A stretch of DNA of 6,506 nt from DSNY01 sp037442465 (GCA_037442465.1 JBBIQI010000189.1:1-6506), one strand, 5' to 3'; counted from the first letter of the stretch, positions 1 to 5,909 are shown. Notes: generated by a model not told the origin, from the letters alone. Numbers and translations: made by a program.

Positions 1-143
1 GAAACCCCGCCTCCGCCCGCAGGCGCCGCGCAAGCCCGCGTAGCCCCGGCGGTACAAATGGGATCGGCAGTCCGCGGACCGACAGCGCGGATTCGCCGCG
101 ACAGAACGCACGCAAACGGGGGCGACCTCGTGAAATATCCGGG

Positions 144-656
144 CTAGGGGAAGACCGGCATCGTCGGATCGACGCCGCGGTCGATCGCGTCCGGATGACG
201 GTGCGTGATCAGCGCCTCGATCTCCTCGATGCGCGCGACCGGAACGTCGACCATCAGCAGGATCTTTCCGGCTTCGATGTCGCCTTCGAAGGGCTTCAAC
301 TTGCCGTTCGGGATGGACAGACCAACCAGCGTCGAGCACCACGCGCCGAACAGCGCGCCACCGATCGTCGCCAGCAGGAAGGTGCCGACGTCGAACGCGT
401 AGCCGCCGATCGGCGTGAGCTTCAGATAGATGCCGAGCAGCATGCCGCCGAGCGCGCCGAGCCCGGCGCCGAGGAAAAGCGCGTGCCGCACGTTGGACCG
501 CTGCAGGACGCTCGCTTCGTGCAGTCCGCCGAGCGACATGCCGCGCCTGCCGAGGAAGTGCATGTGGCGATCCTCGATGTGCGCAAGCAGCAGTTCGTTG
601 GCGAGCCGGATCGCGCTGGCGAGATCGGGCAGCACCACGTAAAGACGCCGTCTCAT
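144..656 (-). CDS. DUF1269-like small membrane protein
   Basis: This is a 170-residue protein whose biochemical role is unknown. Residues 1-30 form a soluble helix/strand start (MRRRLYVVLPD then a helix). A basic linker follows, then two hydrophobic membrane segments at about 59-79 and 86-112. The first is rich in small residues in a glycine-zipper pattern (GAGLGALGGMLLG). The C-terminal part (about 130-157, KILLMVDVPVARIEEIEALI) looks like a strand-helix unit of a ferredoxin-like fold. This order, soluble half-domain, Gly-rich hairpin, soluble half-domain, is what I associate with DUF1269 and related stress-type membrane proteins. The start is supported by GGAGG (661-665 on the plus strand, read on minus) four bases before ATG and by a promoter just upstream. 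It is divergent from the plus-strand genes and so separately transcribed. That the frame is real is likely; the family name is moderately sure. Confidence 0.8.
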   Translation of the reverse strand: MRRRLYVVLPDLASAIRLANELLLAHIEDRHMHFLGRRGMSLGGLHEASVLQRSNVRHALFLGAGLGALGGMLLGIYLKLTPIGGYAFDVGTFLLATIGGALFGAWCSTLVGLSIPNGKLKPFEGDIEAGKILLMVDVPVARIEEIEALITHRHPDAIDRGVDPTMPVFP

Positions 657-698
657 GGGGCCTCCATCGAGTGCGAGCTGTCGTACCGCGCACGACCA

Positions 699-727
699 TT
701 AATAGGCGCGCAGTTGGCAGGTGTCAA
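699..727 (-). promoter_or_regulatory. Sigma70-type promoter for the DUF1269-like gene
   Basis: Read on the minus strand, a perfect TTGACA -35 box (plus positions 722-727) is followed after exactly 17 bases by TATTAA (699-704; 4 of 6 matches to TATAAT). Transcription would start near 692 and leave a leader of about 36 bases before the ATG at 656, with GGAGG in place. It is the best promoter match I found by eye in this GC-rich window. The spacer and -35 lie inside an inverted repeat (702-737), so the promoter is probably regulated. Confidence 0.55.
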
Positions 728-737
728 CCGCGCCTAT
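702..737. repeat. Imperfect palindrome over the divergent promoter, possible operator
   Basis: The left arm ATAGGCGCG-CA-GTTG (702-716) is the reverse complement of the right arm CAACCGCGCCTAT (725-737), apart from a two-base CA insertion in the left arm. The centre is GCAGGTGT (717-724). That gives 13 matching positions per arm. It covers the spacer and the -35 box of the minus-strand promoter and part of its -10. A third copy of the octamer, GCGCCTAT, lies at 794-801. The geometry fits a repressor binding site controlling the gene at 144-656, perhaps both divergent genes. It could instead form an RNA hairpin in a transcript running through it. Confidence 0.45.
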
Positions 738-798
738 CGGTCAAGGCGAGCACCGCCACCATGGCTTGGTTTGCGGTGCACTACGGTCGGCCAGCGCC

Positions 799-804
799 TA
801 TATT
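799..804 (+). promoter_or_regulatory. Possible -10 box for the plus-strand operon
   Basis: TATATT matches five of six bases of the sigma70 -10 consensus and is a rare AT-rich stretch 64 bases before the ATG at 868. No convincing -35 box sits 16-18 bases upstream. The nearest candidate, TTGCGG at 771-776, is 22 bases away, which is too far. It overlaps the third ATAGGCGC-type octamer (794-801, reverse orientation). The call rests only on the hexamer and its position. Confidence 0.25.
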
Positions 805-856
805 GTTGGCGGCATGGGGAAACGCCCGCTCCGGTACGGCGAATCCCCTTTCGACG

Positions 857-864
857 AAGGAGGT
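857..864 (+). promoter_or_regulatory. Strong ribosome binding site deciding the start at 868
   Basis: AAGGAGGT is essentially the full anti-16S sequence, with its GGAGG core four bases upstream of ATG 868. No comparable site precedes the earlier in-frame GTG at 721, so it settles the DUF2189 start. It is also the strongest Shine-Dalgarno match on the plus strand of the window; the later genes have weak or no sites. Confidence 0.8.
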
Positions 865-867
865 GCC

Positions 868-1638
868 ATGGATCATGCATTCGATCATCCGACCGGCCAC
901 GCCTTCACCCCCAACGTTCGAAGGGTCGAAGCGACACGGCCGCTGCAGTGGCTGCATCGCGGCTGGACCGATCTGCGGCAGGCGGCACGGCTGAGCCTCG
1001 GCTTCGGCGCCTGGATCGCCGCGGTGGGCGTCGCGTTGCTGGTCGTGGTCTGGGAGGCGACTCATCTCGCGCCGGCGCTGCTCGGCGGCTTCCTGCTGGT
1101 CGCGCCGTTCGCCGCAATCGCGTTCTACGCGATCTCGCGGCAGCTCGAACAGGGTCGCGCGGTCGATGCCGGCGACGCGCTGTTCGCGTGGCGCAGCAAC
1201 GCGGGGCAGATCGGGCTGTGGGGCGCGTCGCTCGCGCTGGCGCTGATCCTGTGGGAGCGCACGGCCGCGATCGTCTTCGCGCTGTTGTACGACGGCGGCA
1301 CGGGCAGCCTCGGCGCACTCGCCGAAGGCATTCTGCGCGGTGAGCATGCCGATCTCGTGATCGCGTACTTCGGCAGCGGCGCACTGATCGCGCTGGCGGT
1401 CTTCGCCTTCGGCGTGATCACGACGCCGCTGCTGCTCGACCGCGACCTCGACGTAGTCACAGCCGCGGTCACGAGCCTGCGCTGCTGCCTGCGCAACCCG
1501 GGCGCCGCACTGCTGTGGGCGTTCCTGATCGCCGCGCTGACCGCGCTGGGCTTCGCGACGCTGATGCTGGGGCTCGTGGTGATCTTCCCGTGGCTGGGAC
1601 ACGCGAGCTGGCACGCATATCGCGACCTCGTCGAGTAG
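868..1638 (+). CDS. DUF2189 family integral membrane protein
   Basis: This 256-residue inner-membrane protein is of unknown function. The start at 868 was chosen over one at 721 because a near-perfect ribosome binding site (AAGGAGGT, 857-864) lies four bases before it and because family homology begins just after it. The N-terminal cytoplasmic segment carries the pattern I know from DUF2189 proteins: RRVEATRPLQWLHRGWTDL (18-36). Hydrophobic segments follow at about 44-64, 66-88, 113-140, 165-188 and 212-242. It ends with PWLGHASWHAYRDLV (241-255), the usual family C-terminus. Length is normal for the family. The next gene starts 13 bases after the stop, so this may be the first gene of the operon to 4086. 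Some databases liken DUF2189 to cytochrome oxidase subunit I, but I see no heme-ligand pattern. The family call is fairly sure; the function is not known. Confidence 0.85.
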   Translation: MDHAFDHPTGHAFTPNVRRVEATRPLQWLHRGWTDLRQAARLSLGFGAWIAAVGVALLVVVWEATHLAPALLGGFLLVAPFAAIAFYAISRQLEQGRAVDAGDALFAWRSNAGQIGLWGASLALALILWERTAAIVFALLYDGGTGSLGALAEGILRGEHADLVIAYFGSGALIALAVFAFGVITTPLLLDRDLDVVTAAVTSLRCCLRNPGAALLWAFLIAALTALGFATLMLGLVVIFPWLGHASWHAYRDLVE

Positions 1639-1651
1639 TCGAGCGGAGCCG

Positions 1652-2500
1652 ATGGCGGTCGTCGCGGCGCGGAAGCGGCGCGGCCGCGCGTGCGGGCTGC
1701 TCGCGTTCAGCCTCGCGCTGCTCGCCGCCGCCGCGCCGCACGCCGCGGAGTTGCCGATCTTCGACGCGCACGTGCACTACAGCCACGACGCGTGGGAGCA
1801 TGTGCCGCCCGATGTCGCAATCGATCTGCTGCGCCGGGCGGGCGTGCGGCGCGCGCTGGTGTCCAGCTCCAACGACGAAGGCAATCAGAGGCTCGTCGCT
1901 GCCGCGCGCGAGCTGATCCTGCCGGCGCTGCGGCCATATCGCACGCGCGGCGAACTGTCGACCTGGACGCGCGACGAATCGGTGATCGGCTACGTCGAGG
2001 AACGTCTGCGCAGCCACCGTTACGTCGCGCTCGGCGAGTTCCACCTGTACGGCGCGGATGCCGATCTGCCGGTGCCGCGCCGGCTCGTGCAGCTCGCGCG
2101 CACGTACGGGCTGGTGCTGCACGCGCATGCGGACAGCGATGCGGTCGAGCGGCTTTTCGCGCAATGGCCGGAGGCGAAGATCCTGTGGGCGCACGCCGGT
2201 TTCGAGTCGCCCGAGCGCGTGCGCGCGCTGCTGCGCAGGCATCGCAACCTGTGGTGCGACCTGGCGTTCCGCAGCGATCATGGCGCCGGCGGCCGGGTGG
2301 ACCCGGAATGGCGCGCGCTGTTCCTCGAGTTTCCCGACCGCTTCATGGTCGGTACCGACACGTTCACGCCGGAGCGCTGGCCCTTCATCGTCGAGCACGC
2401 GCGCTGGTCGCGCGCGTGGCTCGCGGATCTGCCCGCCGCAGTCGCCGAACGCATCGCATGGAGAAACGGCGAGGCGCTGTTCGGCGCCGCGCTTCGATGA
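1652..2500 (+). CDS. Exported amidohydrolase-family metal-dependent hydrolase
   Basis: This 282-residue protein has a TIM-barrel amidohydrolase (amidohydrolase_2 type) pattern behind an export signal. Residues 1-32 have a basic start (RKRRGR) and a hydrophobic core (LLAFSLALLAAAA), consistent with a signal peptide, so the enzyme should be periplasmic. Metal-site motifs appear in barrel order: HxH at 40-42 (FDAHVH), GEFH at 128-131, HAH at 157-159, WAHAG with His181, and GTD with Asp236. All the usual metal ligands are therefore present and the enzyme should be active. The substrate cannot be told: relatives hydrolyse C-N, C-O or lactone bonds or decarboxylate aromatic acids. The ATG is preceded by GCGGAG (1643-1648), 13 bases after the DUF2189 stop. 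Its stop overlaps the next ATG by four bases (ATGA). Export is unusual for this superfamily, which is mostly cytoplasmic, and suggests a role tied to the two exported partners downstream. Confidence 0.85.
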   Translation: MAVVAARKRRGRACGLLAFSLALLAAAAPHAAELPIFDAHVHYSHDAWEHVPPDVAIDLLRRAGVRRALVSSSNDEGNQRLVAAARELILPALRPYRTRGELSTWTRDESVIGYVEERLRSHRYVALGEFHLYGADADLPVPRRLVQLARTYGLVLHAHADSDAVERLFAQWPEAKILWAHAGFESPERVRALLRRHRNLWCDLAFRSDHGAGGRVDPEWRALFLEFPDRFMVGTDTFTPERWPFIVEHARWSRAWLADLPAAVAERIAWRNGEALFGAALR

Positions 2501-2898
2501 ACGCGCGGTCGGCGCTGGCCGGCCTGCTGTTCGCCGCGCCCGCGCTCGCCTGCGATCCGGGACTGCCGGCAAGCGATGCGGCGCGCATCGAAGGCCAACG
2601 CTACGTCGTCGCGTGGCGCCCGCGGCCGGCGCCGATCCGGCGCGGCGAATTCTTCGCGCTCAAAATCGCCGTCTGTGCGCGCGCCGGCGCGAGCCCGCCG
2701 GCCACGCTGCGCGTCGACGCGCAGATGCCAGAGCATCGGCACGGCATGAACTACCGGCCGAGCGTCGCGCGCGCGGGCGAGGGCCGTTTTGTCGCCTCCG
2801 GCCTGCTGTTGCACATGCCCGGCCGCTGGGAGTTCAGCTTCGAGCTGCGCGCAGCCGAGCACGGCGAAACGCTGCGTGCGAGCGTGTCGATCGACTGA
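2497..2898 (+). CDS. Exported YtkA-like small protein, possible copper binder
   Basis: This 133-residue exported protein starts at the ATG within the ATGA overlap at 2497. There is no Shine-Dalgarno site, so translation is probably coupled to the amidohydrolase. Residues 1-18 are a short signal peptide ending ALA before Cys19. The context is a weak lipobox (A-L-A-C), so either a free N-terminal Cys or a lipid anchor is possible. The mature part is all-beta in pattern, with the motif MPEHRHGMNYRPSV (77-90) and LLLHMPGRWEFSFEL (103-117), as in YtkA/FixH-like Ig-fold domains. Met77, His80, His82, Met84 and Met107 form a plausible copper-binding set. Cys19 and Cys60 could form a disulfide. It lies directly before a di-heme peroxidase-like gene with a 3-base gap, so it may be that enzyme's partner, substrate or metal donor. 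The fold family is moderately sure; copper binding is inference. Confidence 0.75.
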   Translation: MNARSALAGLLFAAPALACDPGLPASDAARIEGQRYVVAWRPRPAPIRRGEFFALKIAVCARAGASPPATLRVDAQMPEHRHGMNYRPSVARAGEGRFVASGLLLHMPGRWEFSFELRAAEHGETLRASVSID

Positions 2899-2901
2899 CC
2901 G

Positions 2902-4086
2902 ATGCATCGTCGTGGCCGTGTCGCGTTTGCCGTCGTCGCGTCGCTGCTGCTCGCGAGCGCGCGCGCCGAAGTCGATTTCACCCCCGAGGAAGTGCAGCGC
3001 ATCCTCGCGCACGGTCCGTGGCCGCCCGCGTTCGTGCGCGACCCCAGCAATCGGGTCTCGGGCAACGCCGCCGCGATCGATCTCGGCCGGCGGCTGTTCG
3101 CCGACGCACCGTTGTCGGCCAACGGCTATGTGGCCTGCGTATCGTGCCATCAGACCGATCGCGCGTGGACCGACGGCATCCCGCGGGCGCGCGGCATGGG
3201 ACCGCTGGCGCGCAACACGCCGAGCGTGGCCAACGCGTGGCTGAACCGCTGGTTCGGCTGGGGCGGCGCAGCCGACAGCCTGTGGATGGCGAGCCTGCGG
3301 CCGCTGCTCGATCCGGACGAAATCGGCACGACGCCACAACGCGCGGTCGAGCGCTTCAGGCTGAACGACGATCTTGCCTGCCGCTACCGGCGCGCCTTCG
3401 GCCGCGCGCCCGATCACGCCGACGAAACGCTGCTGGTCAACATCGCCAAGGCGATCGCCGCGTTCCAGGAGACGCTGACGACGGGCCGCACACCGTTCGA
3501 CGATTTTCGCGATGCGCTCGCGCGCGGCGACCGTCGCGCGCTGGCCGCCTACCCGGAATCCGCGCAGCGCGGGCTCAAGCTGTTCGTCGGTCGCGGCAAT
3601 TGCTTCTTCTGCCACTCGGGACCAGCGTTCACGAACGGCGAGTTCCACGACGTCGGCGTGCCGTACTTCGTCGCGCCGGGCAAGGCCGACGGCGGCCGTT
3701 ATGCAGGGATCCAGGCGCTCGCGGCGAGTCGCTTCAACCTGCTCGGCCCGTACAACGACGATGCCGCGCGCACGACCGCGACCAAGACGCGCCACGTCGC
3801 GCTCGCGCCGCGCCAATGGGGCGAGTTCAAGACGCCGGGGCTGCGCAACGTCGCGGTCAGCGCGCCGTACATGCACAACGGCTCGCTCGCGACGCTGCGC
3901 GACGTCGTGCGGCATTACTCGGAGCTAAACGAGGAGCGGCTGCACGCCGACGGCGAACGCATCCTGCGCCCCTTGCGGCTCGCGCCGTCCGAGATCGACG
4001 ATCTGCTCGCGTTCCTCGAGTCGCTGACCGACCGCGAGGGTGCGCGGCGCGTGTTGCCGCCGCCCGATAGCTCGGCCTACCACTGA
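2902..4086 (+). CDS. Di-heme cytochrome c peroxidase / MauG-family protein
   Basis: This 394-residue periplasmic c-type cytochrome has a signal peptide at 1-22 (cleavage after ARA). There are two heme-binding motifs, CVSCH at 79-83 and CFFCH at 234-238. The electron-transfer heme has a Met ligand as in bacterial cytochrome c peroxidases (APYMHNGS, Met324) and not the Tyr of MauG. Other family marks are RNTPSVAN (104-111), LLDPDEIG (135-142) and GEFKTPGLRNVA (307-318). Compared with my recollection of Pseudomonas CcpA, the inter-heme Trp (Trp120) and catalytic Glu (Glu140) align. The distal His71 position falls on Met99 (GHG to GMG), Gln104 becomes Ala130, and WDGRA becomes WGGAA. The enzyme may therefore reduce peroxide or oxidise a protein or small-molecule partner. 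No Shine-Dalgarno site is evident, so expression probably depends on the genes upstream. The family call is very sure; the reaction is open. Confidence 0.93.
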   Translation: MHRRGRVAFAVVASLLLASARAEVDFTPEEVQRILAHGPWPPAFVRDPSNRVSGNAAAIDLGRRLFADAPLSANGYVACVSCHQTDRAWTDGIPRARGMGPLARNTPSVANAWLNRWFGWGGAADSLWMASLRPLLDPDEIGTTPQRAVERFRLNDDLACRYRRAFGRAPDHADETLLVNIAKAIAAFQETLTTGRTPFDDFRDALARGDRRALAAYPESAQRGLKLFVGRGNCFFCHSGPAFTNGEFHDVGVPYFVAPGKADGGRYAGIQALAASRFNLLGPYNDDAARTTATKTRHVALAPRQWGEFKTPGLRNVAVSAPYMHNGSLATLRDVVRHYSELNEERLHADGERILRPLRLAPSEIDDLLAFLESLTDREGARRVLPPPDSSAYH

Positions 4087-4105
4087 GAGCGGTTGCAGAG
4101 GCGGT

Positions 4106-4132
4106 CGGGCGCCGCGGATCGGCCGGGCGCCG
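4106..4132. repeat. Short GC-rich direct repeat after the peroxidase gene
   Basis: CGGGCGCCG occurs twice, at 4106-4114 and 4124-4132. Each copy contains the self-complementary GGCGCC, so the two copies can also pair as a six-base stem in RNA. It lies 20 bases after the peroxidase stop. It may contribute to transcript end structure, but there is no T-run after it and such short GC words recur by chance in this composition. Confidence 0.25.
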
Positions 4133-4144
4133 TTCGTCGGGACG

Positions 4145-4164
4145 CCGCGCACCCCGTCGCGCGG
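4145..4164 (+). terminator. Weak GC-rich hairpin, possible end of the operon
   Basis: CCGCGC (4145-4150) and GCGCGG (4159-4164) form a six-base stem with an eight-base loop, about 60 bases after the peroxidase stop. No T-run follows. With the repeat at 4106-4132 it is the only structure I see that could end the upstream operon in the 206-base gap 4087-4292. The rest of that gap shows no gene. It does hold a nine-base direct repeat, ATCCGTACG, at 4213-4221 and 4256-4264, just before the lipoprotein gene. Confidence 0.2.
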
Positions 4165-4292
4165 TCGCACGGGAGGCTCTCAAGCGTTCGGCAGTTCGGA
4201 CGATGGTCGTTAATCCGTACGGCTGGCCGGCGCGTGGCTGCGCGCGCGTATGCCGATCCGTACGATGACGACTCGACTCGCGCGCTGCATCG

Positions 4293-4781
4293 ATGTCCCG
4301 CCGCTACCTGCAAACCGCTTTGTGCCTCGCTGTCGTGCCCGGTTCGCTCGCGCTCGGCGGCTGCGCGACGATGACAGGTACCGCTACGCAGTCGATCAGC
4401 ATCCACACCGTCGATGCGAGCGACCGTCCGATCGAGGGCATGAAGTGTCGCGTCGTCAACGGTTCGGCCGAGTACTTCGGCACCTCGCCGATGTACGACC
4501 TGCAGGTCAGGCGCTCCTCGAGCGACCTCGACATCGAATGCCGGCGCGGTCCCCTGGTGGCGCGCGGCACCGCGGTGTCGCGCGGCTCGGCGGCCACCGC
4601 CGCCATCAAGGCACTGCTGCCGGGCGGCACGGCGAGCCTCATCGTCGACCACGTCAGCGGCTACCGTTACGCCTACCCGTCGACGATGCGCCTGCGCGTC
4701 GGCCAGCACCTTGTCTTCGACGCCAGCGACGATGCCCTCGGCCGTCCCACACGCGGCGTTCAGGTCGACGCCGACCGCTGA
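4293..4781 (+). CDS. Small outer-membrane-type lipoprotein (copy A)
   Basis: This 162-residue lipoprotein has no function I can name. The lipobox LGGC places the modified Cys at residue 24. The next residue is Ala, with no Asp retention signal, which predicts outer-membrane sorting. The mature domain looks all-beta: CATMTGTATQSISI (24-37), then MKCRV (Cys52), RRSSSDLDIECRRG (73-86, Cys83) and VDHVSGYRYAYP (118-129). This resembles a widespread family of small proteobacterial lipoproteins with a GG...VD..SG...YP ending. Cys52 and Cys83 are kept in the copy at 5910 and probably form a disulfide. By my count, about 60 of some 123 aligned residues are identical to that copy. No Shine-Dalgarno site precedes the ATG. 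The 3' end overlaps the DUF2891 gene in another frame. A duplicated gene is clear; its role is unknown. Confidence 0.82.
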   Translation: MSRRYLQTALCLAVVPGSLALGGCATMTGTATQSISIHTVDASDRPIEGMKCRVVNGSAEYFGTSPMYDLQVRRSSSDLDIECRRGPLVARGTAVSRGSAATAAIKALLPGGTASLIVDHVSGYRYAYPSTMRLRVGQHLVFDASDDALGRPTRGVQVDADR

Positions 4782-5823
4782 GGCGCCGCTCGCACCCGCG
4801 TTCACGCCCGAACTGGGCGAACGCTTCGCGCGCGTGGCGCTCGCCAATCTGGCCACCGAGTATCCGCATCAGTTGCAGCACCTGTTGGCGACCGACGCCG
4901 ACGCGCGCACGCCGCGCGCGCTGCACCCGGTGTTCTGGGGCAGCTACGACTGGCATTCGAGCGTGCACATGCATTGGACGCTCGCGCGCTGCCTGCGGCT
5001 GGCGCGCGATCTGCCGAGCGTGGCGCGCGTCGCCGCGCACTTCGACGCGCGCCTGCTGCCCGCGCACGTCGAAGCCGAACTTGCCTACTTCCGTAGTGCT
5101 GGCCGCACTTCGTTCGAGCGGCCGTACGGGTGGGCCTGGCTGCTGAAGCTGCAGGCAGAGCTTGAGTTGCTCGCACGCGAACGCGAGTCGGCGCGGCGCT
5201 GGCGCGATGCGCTGGCGCCGCTCGCCGACGAGCTTGCGGTGCGGCTGCTCGCCTTCCTGCCGCGTCTGGACTATCCGGTGCGCGCCGGCACGCACGGCAA
5301 CAGCGCGTTCGCGCTGATCCTGGCGTTCGACTATGCGCGCGCGGCGCAACACCGCGCGCTCGCACGCTCGGTCGCCGAGCGCGCGCACACCTGGTTCGGC
5401 CGCGATCGCCGCTATCCCGCCGACTACGAACCGGGCGGCGACGACTTCCTCTCCGGCGGGCTGGTCGAGGCCGTGCTCGTGCGGCGTACCTCCGACGATG
5501 GCTTCTTCGCCGACTGGTGGGATGCCTTTGCGCCGGCGCCCGAAGCGCTGGCGCGCTGGCTTGCGCCGGTACGCGTCGGCGATGCGCGCGATCCGAAGAT
5601 CGTTCACCTGCACGGGCTGAATCTGTCGCGTGCGTGGTGCTGGCGCGTGTTGCGGCGCAGCCTGCCCGCCGCACTGCATAATCCGGTGGATCGCGCGATC
5701 GAGGCGCACTGGGTCGAGTCGTCCGCGGCGTCGCTCGGCGGCGACTTCGTCGGCACGCACTGGCTGGCGTCTTTCGCGCTGTTGGCGCTGACTGACGCGG
5801 CGAGCGGCGCCGGCAACGGCTAA
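4732..5823 (+). CDS. DUF2891 family protein
   Basis: This 363-residue protein is predicted cytoplasmic, as it has no signal peptide or membrane segment. Its sequence matches the DUF2891 pattern as I know it: ATEYPHQLQHLL (41-52), LHPVFWGSYDWHSSVHMHW (64-82), ERPYGWAWLLKL (129-140), RAGTHGNSAFAL (184-195), YEPGGDDFLS (232-241), HLHGLNLSRAW (292-302) and GTHWLASFALLAL (341-353). Repeated helix pairs with conserved His, Trp, Tyr, Glu and Asp between them suggest an alpha-helical barrel enzyme, perhaps acting on carbohydrate, but no activity is established that I know of. The ATG at 4732 is chosen; it overlaps copy A of the lipoprotein by 50 bases. A TTG at 4711 would add seven residues. The family domain starts near residue 25, so the true start could be slightly different. 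No good ribosome binding site is seen. Confidence 0.87.
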   Translation: MPSAVPHAAFRSTPTAEAPLAPAFTPELGERFARVALANLATEYPHQLQHLLATDADARTPRALHPVFWGSYDWHSSVHMHWTLARCLRLARDLPSVARVAAHFDARLLPAHVEAELAYFRSAGRTSFERPYGWAWLLKLQAELELLARERESARRWRDALAPLADELAVRLLAFLPRLDYPVRAGTHGNSAFALILAFDYARAAQHRALARSVAERAHTWFGRDRRYPADYEPGGDDFLSGGLVEAVLVRRTSDDGFFADWWDAFAPAPEALARWLAPVRVGDARDPKIVHLHGLNLSRAWCWRVLRRSLPAALHNPVDRAIEAHWVESSAASLGGDFVGTHWLASFALLALTDAASGAGNG

Positions 5824-5839
5824 GCCGCATACGCCGTCT

Positions 5840-5878
5840 GCATGATCGGCACCGCCTTCAGGCGGCGCTCGATCGTGC
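5840..5878. terminator. Long imperfect hairpin between DUF2891 and lipoprotein B
   Basis: The left arm (5840-5856: GCATGATCG, GC, A, CCGCC) pairs with the right arm (5861-5878: GGCGG, C, GC, T, CGATCGTGC) around a TTCA tetraloop. There are 16 paired positions including one G-T wobble, with one A/C mismatch and one bulged T. It begins 17 bases after the DUF2891 stop and ends 31 bases before the lipoprotein ATG. No T-run follows on either strand, so it is not a classical intrinsic terminator. It could still end transcription, protect an mRNA 3' end, or act in the 5' leader of lipoprotein B. That the structure can form is seen; its role is inference. Confidence 0.4.
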
Positions 5879-5909
5879 CGATACGTCGGATACGCCCTTG
5901 CGCATCCGC

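Noticed and set aside
70..79. Perfect ten-base palindrome GTCCGCGGAC downstream of the DUF1269-like gene
   Set aside because: It has no loop and no T-run, and short GC palindromes are common here; not supported as a terminator or binding site.
721..867. Longer start (GTG at 721) for the DUF2189 gene
   Set aside because: It lacks a ribosome binding site and overlaps the palindrome, while AAGGAGGT directly precedes the ATG at 868 where family homology begins.
195..1343. A 382-codon plus-strand frame spanning the divergent region
   Set aside because: It crosses the promoter region, opposes the DUF1269-like gene and is out of frame with the DUF2189 gene; no recognisable protein features.
2278..3915. 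A 545-codon open frame on the minus strand
   Set aside because: It lies antisense to the peroxidase and YtkA-like genes, is Arg/Ala/Asp-rich with no recognisable domain, and is expected as a shadow of high-GC coding sequence.
2058..4070. A 670-codon plus-strand frame
   Set aside because: It runs out of frame through three well-supported genes and is extremely Arg-rich with no domain; a composition artefact.
4093..4374. A 93-codon plus-strand frame in the gap before lipoprotein A
   Set aside because: It overlaps the lipoprotein start out of frame, has low-complexity Arg/Ala content and no ribosome binding site; not a convincing gene.
4654..5760. A 368-codon open frame on the minus strand
   Set aside because: It is antisense to the DUF2891 gene, whose conserved motifs show the plus strand is coding; the composition (Arg, Gln, Ala) is typical of a shadow frame.
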